Positions 1 to 6,002 of a stretch of DNA of 6,478 nucleotides are shown one piece after another. The DNA is taken from contig JAHFRO010000062.1 in assembly GCA_023266245.1 (NCBI GenBank), positions 6,665 to 13,142 of the forward strand, given 5' to 3'. Under the pieces are notes generated by a model. It was not told where the DNA came from and made no database searches. It saw nothing but the letters and a program-made list of their open reading frames with translations. The position numbers and the translations under genes are program-made. Source of the stretch: Betaproteobacteria bacterium. GTDB lineage: Bacteria; Pseudomonadota; Gammaproteobacteria; Burkholderiales; SG8-41. Positions within the stretch are counted from its first letter, which is position 1, and each line of letters starts with the position of its first letter.

Positions 1-351
1 TTACCGCAATCGTTCCGTTTCTTCCACACGCAGTCCCATAGATTGTCCGCCCACGATCACGGCGCTTTTCACGGTTCCTTTCAGCACGACCGTGTCGTTG
101 GCCGCGGGCAGATTGCCGCCGGTGACGACTGTGATCTGGCCGGTCTCATCCTGCAGCGTGAACGCCTTAAGGCCCAACAGCTTCACGACGTCCTTCACCC
201 GGCCTTTGAGTTTGACCTCCTTGCCCTCGAAGTTGGCGGGCGCGGCAAGGATGTCCTTCACCGGCGTATAGCCGAACGGCAGATAGTCGCAGCCAGCGAG
301 CACCAGCCCTGCGGCCAACGCCAGCACAACGGTGAACAGTCTGGTGGTCAT
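1..351 (-). CDS. small OB-fold-like lipoprotein
   Basis: A 116-residue predicted lipoprotein of unknown function. Residues 1-20 form a signal peptide (TTR n-region, hydrophobic core LFTVVLALAAGLVLAG) ending in a lipobox L18-A19-G20-C21, so Cys21 should be lipidated. Asp at +2 (D22) is the classic inner-membrane retention signal in enterobacteria, so it may stay in the inner membrane facing the periplasm. Residues about 31-112 resemble a single OB-fold: 'GKEVKLKGRVKDV', 'FTLQDETGQITVVT' and 'DTVVLKGTVKSAV' look like successive beta strands, as in small tRNA_anti-like/OB proteins. I chose the ATG at 351 because it starts the signal peptide and has GAAGG five bases upstream; the longer frame to 417 runs into the inverted-repeat element. 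It lies downstream of recX on the same strand, separated by that element. Ligand and role cannot be told from sequence. Confidence 0.8.
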   Translation of the reverse strand: MTTRLFTVVLALAAGLVLAGCDYLPFGYTPVKDILAAPANFEGKEVKLKGRVKDVVKLLGLKAFTLQDETGQITVVTGGNLPAANDTVVLKGTVKSAVIVGGQSMGLRVEETERLR

Positions 352-379
352 TTCTGCCTTCACTGTTTGTCCACCCTTA

Positions 380-400
380 GGGCCTCTAACACCATGAAAC
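380..400 (+). repeat. left terminal inverted repeat
   Basis: These 21 bases match the reverse complement of 627-647 exactly. The match runs one base further outward, at A379 and T648, which are part of the flanking TTA. It ends 28 bases upstream of the lipoprotein ATG, so the element replaces most of that gene's upstream region. Confidence 0.85.
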
Positions 401-626
401 ACGCGATGCGCTGGCACGATTTTGGCTCAGGGCGCGAAGTAAGGCCCGCCGCTTAGCTCGCACTAAGCAAGGGACTTGCGACAAAGCCATGGGCCAAAAT
501 TCGCGCCAGCCCTTAAGGGTTGCGGCCACAATCGGCGCTGGCTTTGTCGCTCGGCTTGCCAATATAGCGAATATTGCCTGCACCTCGCTTCGCGCCATCA
601 CCAATTCTGGCTCGCAACGCACGTGC

Positions 627-647
627 GTTTCATGGTGTTAGAGGCCC
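627..647 (-). repeat. right terminal inverted repeat
   Basis: Exact inverted copy of 380-400. Read on the minus strand it carries the TAA (638-640) that stops recX and encodes the last RecX residues, Gly-Leu and part of the Lys codon. The next outward bases, 648-650, are TTA, as on the left side. Confidence 0.85.
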
Positions 648-1058
648 TTAATCACCTTGAAAATCACGTCGAGATCGAAGCCGCGCCCTTGCAGGAAGCG
701 CACCTGGCGCGCGCGCTCGGCTGCCGATTGCGGCTGCCTGCCGAATTTCCTGCGCCACACCGCCCGCGCCGCTTCCAGCTCGCCCGCCCTGAGTTCCGGG
801 AGTGCCGCCGCGATTGTTTCTTCGGAGATTCCCTTGTCGAGCAGCTCGCGCTCGATGCGCCGTGCGCCGAAGCGCGCGCGGCGCGTGTGTGCCACCTGCT
901 CCACCACGCGGCGCTCGGAGAGCCAGCCGCGGCGCTCGAGCTCGTCGAGCACGCGCTCCAGCTCGGCGGGCTCCTCGGCGTGGGCAGCGAGCTTGCGCGC
1001 TAGCTCCTGCCGCGCATGCTCGCGCCGCGCGAGCAGCCTCAGCGCCCGCGCGCGCAGG

Positions 1059-2090
<1,032 letters not shown>

Positions 2091-2098
2091 GAGCGGAT

Positions 2099-2103
2099 TC
2101 CTT
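2099..2103 (-). promoter_or_regulatory. ribosome binding site of recA
   Basis: On the minus strand AAGGA lies eight bases before the ATG at 2090. It is one of the clearest Shine-Dalgarno matches in the window and fixes the recA start. Confidence 0.7.
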
Positions 2104-2120
2104 GTCGTTTGTCATCGCAT

Positions 2121-2126
2121 ATTTTA
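2121..2126 (-). promoter_or_regulatory. possible -10 box of recA
   Basis: The minus strand reads TAAAAT, a 5/6 match to TATAAT, within an AT-rich pocket. It would place transcription start about 24 bases before the ATG. No good -35 hexamer lies 16-18 bases upstream (the position reads CGTGCC), so this is a weak call. Confidence 0.3.
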
Positions 2127-2163
2127 AACCAGTTGCGCCGCGCGGCACGCACTTTACCGTATC

Positions 2164-2180
2164 GTAAGCCTTAAACGCGC
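2164..2180 (-). repeat. divergent motif copy upstream of recA
   Basis: The minus strand reads GCGCGTTTAAGGCTTAC. It is nearly identical to GCGCGTTAAGGCCCTTAC on the plus strand at 2239-2256, differing by one inserted T and two missing Cs. The two copies face away from each other, each pointing toward its own gene. This may be a shared operator or paired promoter element; function is unproven. Confidence 0.45.
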
Positions 2181-2238
2181 GGCGCGAAATTTCAGTTGAC
2201 GATGCGCCGGAAATGACCTCGATCCATCGGTATGCAAA

Positions 2239-2256
2239 GCGCGTTAAGGCCCTTAC
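2239..2256 (+). repeat. divergent motif copy upstream of the dehydrogenase gene
   Basis: The plus strand reads GCGCGTTAAGGCCCTTAC, matching the inverted copy at 2164-2180, with 58 bases between the arms. It lies 39-56 bases before the ATG at 2295, in promoter range. Confidence 0.45.
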
Positions 2257-2294
2257 CATATTGGGCTTTCGCGGACGGACGCAGGGAGCAAGCT

Positions 2295-3170
2295 ATGGCC
2301 AAGATCGCATTCATCGGGCTGGGCGTGATGGGTTATCCGATGGCGGGTCACCTCAAGAACAAGGGCAAACACGACGTTACGGTCTACAACCGGACCGCCG
2401 GCAAGGCCGCCCAATGGGCCAAGGAGTACGGCGGCAGGAGCGCGGCCACCCCGCGCGAAGCGGCCAGGGAAGCCGACTTCGTGTTTGCCTGCGTCGGCAA
2501 CGACGACGACGTGCGCTCGATCGCCTACGGCGAGAGCGGCGCATTTGCCGGCATGAAGCAGGGCGCGGTCTTTGTCGATCACACCACCGCTTCCGCCAGT
2601 CTCGCCCGCGAGCTCGACGCGAAGGCACGGGCCCTGGGGCTGGGATTTCTCGATGCGCCGGTCTCCGGCGGGCAGACCGGCGCGCAGAACGGCCAGCTCG
2701 GCATCATGGTCGGGGGCGACCCCGCCACCTTCGAGCGCGCCAAACCCGTGTTCGATCTCTACGCCAAAAGCTGCGTGCTGATCGGCCCGGCCGGCGCCGG
2801 GCAGCTCACCAAGATGGTCAATCAGATCTGCGTGGCGGGCGTGCTGCAGGGGCTGGCGGAGGCGCTCAACTTCGGCCTGCGCGCCGGGCTCGACATGGAA
2901 AAGGCGATGTCCGTCGTCAGCAAGGGCGCCGCGCAGTCGTGGCTGCTCGAAAACCGCTGGAAGAGCATGTGCGACGGCAGGTTCGCCAGCTTCGGCTTCG
3001 CGGTGGACTGGATGCGCAAGGACCTCGGCATCTGCCTCGCGGAGGCGAGGGTGAACGGCGCGCGGTTGCCGCTGACCGCGCTGGTGGACCAGTTCTACGC
3101 GCAGGTGCAGGCGCGCGGCGGCGGCCGCTGGGACACTTCCAGCCTGATGGGTCTGCTCGCCAAGGACTAA
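2295..3170 (+). CDS. NAD(P)-dependent beta-hydroxyacid dehydrogenase
   Basis: A 291-residue soluble oxidoreductase of the 3-hydroxyisobutyrate dehydrogenase / tartronate-semialdehyde reductase / GLYR family, which interconverts beta-hydroxyacids and semialdehydes using NAD(P). Evidence: N-terminal Rossmann motif IGLGVMGYPMAGHL (residues 7-20), Asn32-Arg33-Thr34 after the second strand (an Arg here often favours NADPH), the substrate signature DAPVSGGQTGAQNG (120-133), and the catalytic Lys173 in GAGQLTKMVNQ with Asn176. The all-helical C-terminal domain follows, and the length is normal for the family. The start ATG at 2295 has GGGAG (2284-2288) six bases upstream; a longer frame to 2232 adds a non-conserved leader and was not used. 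It is transcribed divergently from recA and convergently with pncC, so it is probably monocistronic. The exact substrate cannot be assigned, because family members are very similar and the neighbours give no pathway clue. Confidence 0.92.
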   Translation: MAKIAFIGLGVMGYPMAGHLKNKGKHDVTVYNRTAGKAAQWAKEYGGRSAATPREAAREADFVFACVGNDDDVRSIAYGESGAFAGMKQGAVFVDHTTASASLARELDAKARALGLGFLDAPVSGGQTGAQNGQLGIMVGGDPATFERAKPVFDLYAKSCVLIGPAGAGQLTKMVNQICVAGVLQGLAEALNFGLRAGLDMEKAMSVVSKGAAQSWLLENRWKSMCDGRFASFGFAVDWMRKDLGICLAEARVNGARLPLTALVDQFYAQVQARGGGRWDTSSLMGLLAKD

Positions 3171-3174
3171 ATGC

Positions 3175-3188
3175 GGGGCTAGGGGCTA
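3175..3188 (+). repeat. tandem heptamer, two GGGGCTA units
   Basis: Two perfect copies of GGGGCTA start four bases after the dehydrogenase stop. They belong to the heptamer-rich 112-bp convergent intergenic region (3171-3282), which otherwise shows no clear rho-independent terminator. Confidence 0.6.
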
Positions 3189-3202
3189 GTAACTTCAAAA
3201 CG

Positions 3203-3230
3203 CGAGTCCCGAGTACCGAGCCCCGAGTCC
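3203..3230 (+). repeat. tandem heptamer array, four CGAGTCC-type units
   Basis: Four consecutive 7-base units: CGAGTCC, CGAGTAC, CGAGCCC, CGAGTCC (28 bp). They lie between the convergent ends of the dehydrogenase gene and pncC. The unit differs by one base from that of the array at 5559-5586. Confidence 0.85.
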
Positions 3231-3240
3231 CGCCTTTACT

Positions 3241-3268
3241 TCATCCCTCATCCCCCCGCCCTCATCCC
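3241..3268 (+). repeat. tandem heptamer array, four TCATCCC-type units
   Basis: Units: TCATCCC, TCATCCC, CCCGCCC, TCATCCC (28 bp; the third is degenerate). It uses the same unit as the array at 5306-5333. It sits 14 bases downstream of the pncC stop codon. Confidence 0.85.
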
Positions 3269-3282
3269 TTACTCTCACGCTT

Positions 3283-3774
3283 CTAGTGCACCAGCAGCGC
3301 CAGTATTCCCTTCAGCGCGTGTTCCACCGACTGGCGGCGTACCGCCTCGCGGTCGCCCGCAAAATGCCGTGTCTCGCAGCGCGTCGCGCCATCCTGGGTG
3401 CTCCACGCAAAGCACACCATGCCGACCGGCTTGTCCGGCGTTCCCCCGGTGGGTCCGGCCACCCCGCTCACCGCCACCGCGACCTGTGCGTGGCTGCGGG
3501 CGAGCGTTCCCGTCGCCATCTCGCGCACGGTCTGCTCGGAGACCGCACCGTGTTTGCCGAGCGTATCCTCCTTCACCCCCAGCATCTCGCGCTTGGAGAT
3601 GTAGGTGTAGGTGACGAAGCCGCGCTCGAACCAGTCGGAGCTGCCCGGCACCATGGTGATCGCCTCGGCGACCCAGCCGCCGGTGCACGATTCGGCCGTG
3701 GCGAGCATCAGCCCACGCGCCTTGAGCGCGCCGCCCACCGTTTCAGCCAGGCGATACAGTTCGAGGTCGGCCAT
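3283..3774 (-). CDS. pncC: nicotinamide-nucleotide amidohydrolase (CinA C-terminal family)
   Basis: A 163-residue stand-alone CinA C-terminal domain protein, the cytoplasmic NMN deamidase that converts nicotinamide mononucleotide to nicotinate mononucleotide in pyridine-nucleotide recycling. Family motifs: TAESCTGG (26-33, with the conserved Ser29), a conserved Lys61 in YISKREMLGV, GAVSEQTVREMA (76-87), and the hallmark GVAGPTGGTPDKPVG (104-118). Length is typical, and there is no N-terminal CinA/MoaB-like domain. The start ATG lies three bases after the pgpA stop, with GGAG (overlapping the pgpA end) six bases upstream, so translation is probably coupled to pgpA. It is the last gene of the run and ends facing the dehydrogenase gene. 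Older annotations call such proteins competence-damage protein CinA; the deamidase role is the established one for this domain. Confidence 0.93.
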   Translation of the reverse strand: MADLELYRLAETVGGALKARGLMLATAESCTGGWVAEAITMVPGSSDWFERGFVTYTYISKREMLGVKEDTLGKHGAVSEQTVREMATGTLARSHAQVAVAVSGVAGPTGGTPDKPVGMVCFAWSTQDGATRCETRHFAGDREAVRRQSVEHALKGILALLVH

Positions 3775-3777
3775 CCG

Positions 3778-4281
3778 TCACTCCAGCAGGGTCTTGCACA
3801 CAGCAAGCACCATCAAGGTATAAAACGCAGCGACCAGATCGTCGAGCATCACGCCGAAACCGCTCTTGAACGTGCGGTCGTAGTAACGGATCGGCGGCGG
3901 CTTGAGGATATCAAACAGGCGGAACAGCAGGAACGCCGCCGCCTGCCAATAAAGCGTCGCGGGGACGAAAAACAATACCAGCAGGAACGCCACCACCTCG
4001 TCCCACACCATGCCGCCGTGGTCGGTAACGCCGATCGCCCGTCCGGTCACGCCGCACGCCCACACCCCGAGCCCGAACAGCGCCGCCACCAGGAGCAGGA
4101 ACGCCGGTGCTTCGAGCCGCGGCGCGGCGAGCCAGTACAGCGGCAGCGCGAGCAGTGTGCCGCAGGTCCCCGGCGCGACCGGCGCGAGCCCCGTGCCGAA
4201 GCCGAACGCGATGAAGTGCGCGGGATGGCGCAGCACGAAGCGCCACGAGGGACGGAGTACGAGTTCAGGCAAAGTGGTCAA
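3778..4281 (-). CDS. pgpA: phosphatidylglycerophosphatase A
   Basis: A 167-residue inner-membrane enzyme that removes phosphate from phosphatidylglycerophosphate to give phosphatidylglycerol. Motifs: HFIAFGFGTGLAPVAPGT (22-39), TDHGGMVWDEVVAF (86-99, with acidic D87, D94, E95), LFDILKPPPIRYYD (122-135) and GFGVMLDDLVAA (141-152, D147 and D148). Hydrophobic stretches at about 43-53, 59-77, 96-120 and 148-164 fit its several membrane passes. The start is uncertain: the chosen TTG at 4281 overlaps the thiL end by 17 nt and gives the usual N-terminal length; another TTG lies at 4272, and a GTG occurs at codon 16, just before the conserved region. No ATG is available. It sits between thiL and pncC, with only three bases before pncC. 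Confidence 0.93.
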   Translation of the reverse strand: MTTLPELVLRPSWRFVLRHPAHFIAFGFGTGLAPVAPGTCGTLLALPLYWLAAPRLEAPAFLLLVAALFGLGVWACGVTGRAIGVTDHGGMVWDEVVAFLLVLFFVPATLYWQAAAFLLFRLFDILKPPPIRYYDRTFKSGFGVMLDDLVAAFYTLMVLAVCKTLLE

Positions 4282-5236
4282 ATCCCGCGCTTCGTACGTT
4301 CATCGGCCTGCCGTCAGCTCCGACGACGGTTACCAGGGCACTCGTGCGCTTACGCCGGACGATTTTGCCGATGCGGGTGAGTTTCAGCCTGAGCCGCCGC
4401 GCCAGCCGCGCGATTGCTTCGCGCCGCGCCCGGCTGGCGGTGAAGGCGAGTTCGTAATCATCCCCTCCGGCAAGCAGCGCCGCCTGCGCGGAGGGACGGC
4501 CGAGATGCCGTTTCATGATCGCAGAACACGGGACGCGCTCGAACTCGACCACTGCCGCCACACGCGAGCGCTCGCAGATGTGCCCGAGGTCGGCAACGAG
4601 ACCGTCGGAGATGTCGACTGCACTGCGCGCAATGCCGCGTAACGCCGCTCCGAGCCCGATGCGCGGCGCCGGTGTATGCAGTCTCTTTTCGAGCCGCGCC
4701 TGCTCGCCGCGCTTGAGCGCCAACCGCCCGCGCGCGGCGGTGAGGCTTAAGGCCGCATCGCCGAGCGTGCCGGAAACCCAGATGTCGTCGCCAACCCGGG
4801 CGCCGTCGCGCGTGAGCGCCTGTCCCGCCGGCACCGCTCCCACGATCTGCACGCAGATCGCGAGCGGCCCGCGCGTGGTGTCGCCGCCGACGAGATCCAC
4901 CCGGTGGCGCCGCGCCAGCCGCATGAAGCCGCGCGAGAAGGCGGCAAGCCAGCGCGCATCGGCCCGCGGCAGGGCGAGCGCAAGCGTCGCCCAGCGCGGC
5001 GTCGCTCCCATCGCCGCCATGTCGGAAAGATTGACCGCGAGCGCCTTGTGGCCGAGCTGTTCCGGATCGGCGTCAGCGCGGAAATGCCGTCCGGCGACCA
5101 GCATGTCGGTGGTGAGCACCAGCTCCCTGCCGCGCCGCGCACGCACGATCGCCGCATCGTCGCCCACGCCCAGCACGGCGCTGCGCGCAGGGTGCGTGAA
5201 GAAGCGCCTGATCAGCTCAAACTCGGAGAGCGGCAT
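4265..5236 (-). CDS. thiL: thiamine-monophosphate kinase
   Basis: A 323-residue ThiL, which phosphorylates thiamine monophosphate to thiamine pyrophosphate, the last step of cofactor synthesis. Motifs run in family order: SEFELIRRFF (4-13), VGDDAAIV (24-31), TTDMLVAGRHF (42-52), KALAVNLSDMAAMGA (64-78), VGGDTTRG (115-122), VSGTLGDAA (153-161), AVDISDGLVADLGHI (205-219) and AGGDDYELAF (255-264). The clustered Asp residues bind the Mg-ATP ions. The start ATG at 5236 gives the usual N-terminus, but there is no recognisable Shine-Dalgarno sequence; a tandem heptamer array lies just upstream. The end overlaps pgpA by 17 nt. Length is normal and no defects are seen. Confidence 0.96.
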   Translation of the reverse strand: MPLSEFELIRRFFTHPARSAVLGVGDDAAIVRARRGRELVLTTDMLVAGRHFRADADPEQLGHKALAVNLSDMAAMGATPRWATLALALPRADARWLAAFSRGFMRLARRHRVDLVGGDTTRGPLAICVQIVGAVPAGQALTRDGARVGDDIWVSGTLGDAALSLTAARGRLALKRGEQARLEKRLHTPAPRIGLGAALRGIARSAVDISDGLVADLGHICERSRVAAVVEFERVPCSAIMKRHLGRPSAQAALLAGGDDYELAFTASRARREAIARLARRLRLKLTRIGKIVRRKRTSALVTVVGADGRPMNVRSAGFDHFA

Positions 5237-5241
5237 GAGGC

Positions 5242-5269
5242 GGGTGACGAGTGATGGGTGATAGGTGAC
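5242..5269 (+). repeat. tandem heptamer array, four GGGTGAC-type units
   Basis: Units: GGGTGAC, GAGTGAT, GGGTGAT, AGGTGAC (28 bp). It lies five bases upstream of the thiL ATG, where a ribosome binding site would be expected. Read on the minus strand and rotated, the units become TCACCCR, close to the TCATCCC family. Confidence 0.8.
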
Positions 5270-5305
5270 GATTGGTTAGTGCCGCGTAGCGGGAAGATTG
5301 GAGGG

Positions 5306-5333
5306 TCATCCCTCATCCTTCACCCCTCATCCC
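5306..5333 (+). repeat. tandem heptamer array, four TCATCCC-type units
   Basis: Units: TCATCCC, TCATCCT, TCACCCC, TCATCCC (28 bp). The last unit contains, on the minus strand, the TGA stop (5327-5329) of the small membrane protein gene. It shares its unit with 3241-3268. Confidence 0.85.
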
Positions 5334-5557
5334 TTGTTTTGCCCCTGCTTCGCCTGGTCCTCGAGCCATTTCTTCTTTATCGCGCGCGGAAAGTAGAAAT
5401 CGACCGCGGCGAAAACAAAGAAAAAGATCGCCAGCATGCGCGCCGTGTCCGGCGGCAGGAAGGAAACGCCCTCGATCACCACGTAGAGCCCGAGAAAGGC
5501 GTTGATGATGCCCGCCAGGTAGAACAGGATGATCCGTTTTCTCAGCCGCTCGTCCAT
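5327..5557 (-). CDS. small two-helix membrane protein
   Basis: A 76-residue protein I do not recognise. Residues 9-28 (IILFYLAGIINAFLGLYVVI) and about 41-56 (MLAIFFFVFAAVDFYF) are hydrophobic enough to span the membrane. They are joined by a short loop (EGVSFLPPDTAR). The N-terminus (MDERLRKR) and C-terminus (RAIKKKW) are basic, predicting both ends in the cytoplasm. I chose the ATG at 5557; a GTG at 5566 would add three residues, but it lies inside a heptamer array. No Shine-Dalgarno is visible. It starts 19 bases after the nusB stop, so it is probably co-transcribed with nusB. The distribution of charged and hydrophobic residues argues that it is a real gene. A different overlapping frame (5313-5573) lacks such features. 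Function unknown. Confidence 0.72.
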   Translation of the reverse strand: MDERLRKRIILFYLAGIINAFLGLYVVIEGVSFLPPDTARMLAIFFFVFAAVDFYFPRAIKKKWLEDQAKQGQNKG

Positions 5558-5558
5558 T

Positions 5559-5586
5559 CGAGTCACAAGTCACAAGTCACGAGTCA
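5559..5586 (+). repeat. tandem heptamer array, four CRAGTCA units
   Basis: Units: CGAGTCA, CAAGTCA, CAAGTCA, CGAGTCA (28 bp). On the minus strand each unit contains TGA. The array encodes the last Asp-Ser of NusB and its TGA stop (5577-5579), and it also fills the space before the next gene's ATG. Confidence 0.88.
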
Positions 5587-6002
5587 CGCATTTCCAGCGC
5601 GCGCAGCTGCGCGGCGAGCTTGTCGAGCACTGCGTTTACGAACTGGTGGCCGTCGGTGCCGCCGTAACTCTTCGCCAGCTCCACCGCCTCGTTGATCACC
5701 ACGCGGTACGGCACCTCCGGCCGGTACATCAGCTCGTATCCGGCGAGCAGCAGTATGCCGCGCTCGACCGGGCTCAACTGCTCGTACTTGCGGTCGAGAT
5801 GGGGCGTGAGCTCGCGCTCGAGCAGCGCCGCCGCCGCCACCGCGCCCTCCAGCAGCGTCCTGAAATACTCGACATCGATCTTGTCGAAGCCTTTGGCCTC
5901 GCCGAGCTGGCGGGCAATGGTCGCCGGATCGGTTTTGGCGAGCTGCCACTGGTAGAGTCCCTGCAAAGCGAACTCGCGCGAGCGCCGGCGGTTAGTCTTC
6001 AT
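5577..6002 (-). CDS. nusB: transcription antitermination factor NusB
   Basis: A 141-residue NusB, the all-helical RNA-binding protein that with NusE (S10) recognises boxA in rRNA leaders and supports antitermination. Family signatures: RRRSREFALQGLYQWQL (5-21), then FDKIDVEYFRTLLEGAV, the central LSPVERGILLLAGYEL, and the most conserved block PYRVVINEAVELAKSYGGTDGHQFVNAVLDKLA. The length is typical. The start ATG overlaps the end of ribH by 11 nt, so the two are translationally linked, an arrangement common in proteobacteria. The final two residues and stop codon lie in a tandem heptamer array, outside the conserved domain. Confidence 0.97.
   Translation of the reverse strand: MKTNRRRSREFALQGLYQWQLAKTDPATIARQLGEAKGFDKIDVEYFRTLLEGAVAAAALLERELTPHLDRKYEQLSPVERGILLLAGYELMYRPEVPYRVVINEAVELAKSYGGTDGHQFVNAVLDKLAAQLRALEMRDS

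Larger units (their letters stand above)
380..647. mobile_element. MITE-like element with 21-bp terminal inverted repeats
   Basis: The ends are perfect inverted repeats: 380-400 (GGGCCTCTAACACCATGAAA plus C) is the exact reverse complement of 627-647. Each end abuts TTA (377-379 and 648-650), a plausible 3-bp target duplication. The interior is rich in further inverted repeats: GCTTAG/CTAAGC (451-456/463-468), a 12-bp pair GCGACAAAGCCA/TGGCTTTGTCGC (478-489/539-550), the palindrome CCCTTAAGGG (510-519) and CAATAT/ATATTG (560-565/571-576). At 268 bp it is too small for a transposase and no recognisable protein is encoded. Size, terminal repeats and lack of coding capacity fit a non-autonomous miniature element. 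A structured regulatory or RNA element is the alternative. I do not recognise the family. It lies at the 3' end of recX. Confidence 0.65.

Noticed and set aside
352..417. N-terminal extension of the lipoprotein to 417.
   Set aside because: The extra 22 residues come partly from the terminal repeat of the element and would bury the signal peptide inside the protein.
386..622. A 78-codon minus-strand open frame spanning most of the inverted-repeat element.
   Set aside because: It starts at GTG, has no ribosome site or recognisable domain, and extends into both terminal repeats. It looks like chance openness in GC-rich DNA. If the element is repeated in the genome, such frames are often annotated as hypothetical proteins.
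2196..2201. TTGACG as the -35 box of the dehydrogenase promoter.
   Set aside because: It is a good hexamer, but 17 bases downstream the sequence reads TCGATC, which is not a credible -10 box.
3203..3268. The tandem repeats as a CRISPR array.
   Set aside because: Units are seven bases with no spacers, and no cas genes are nearby.
3171..3282. A rho-independent terminator between the convergent dehydrogenase and pncC genes.
   Set aside because: Only a weak 6-bp pairing (GGGGCT with AGCCCC) is visible, with no following T-run. The region is taken up by heptamer repeats.
3286..4380. A 364-codon plus-strand open frame opposite pncC and pgpA.
   Set aside because: Antisense shadow of two well-supported genes; the translation is rich in Arg, His and Gln and has no family signature.
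5313..5573. An 86-codon minus-strand frame overlapping the small membrane protein.
   Set aside because: It is in a different frame, is rich in Gly/Arg/Ala without hydrophobic segments, and lacks the membrane topology signals of the chosen frame.
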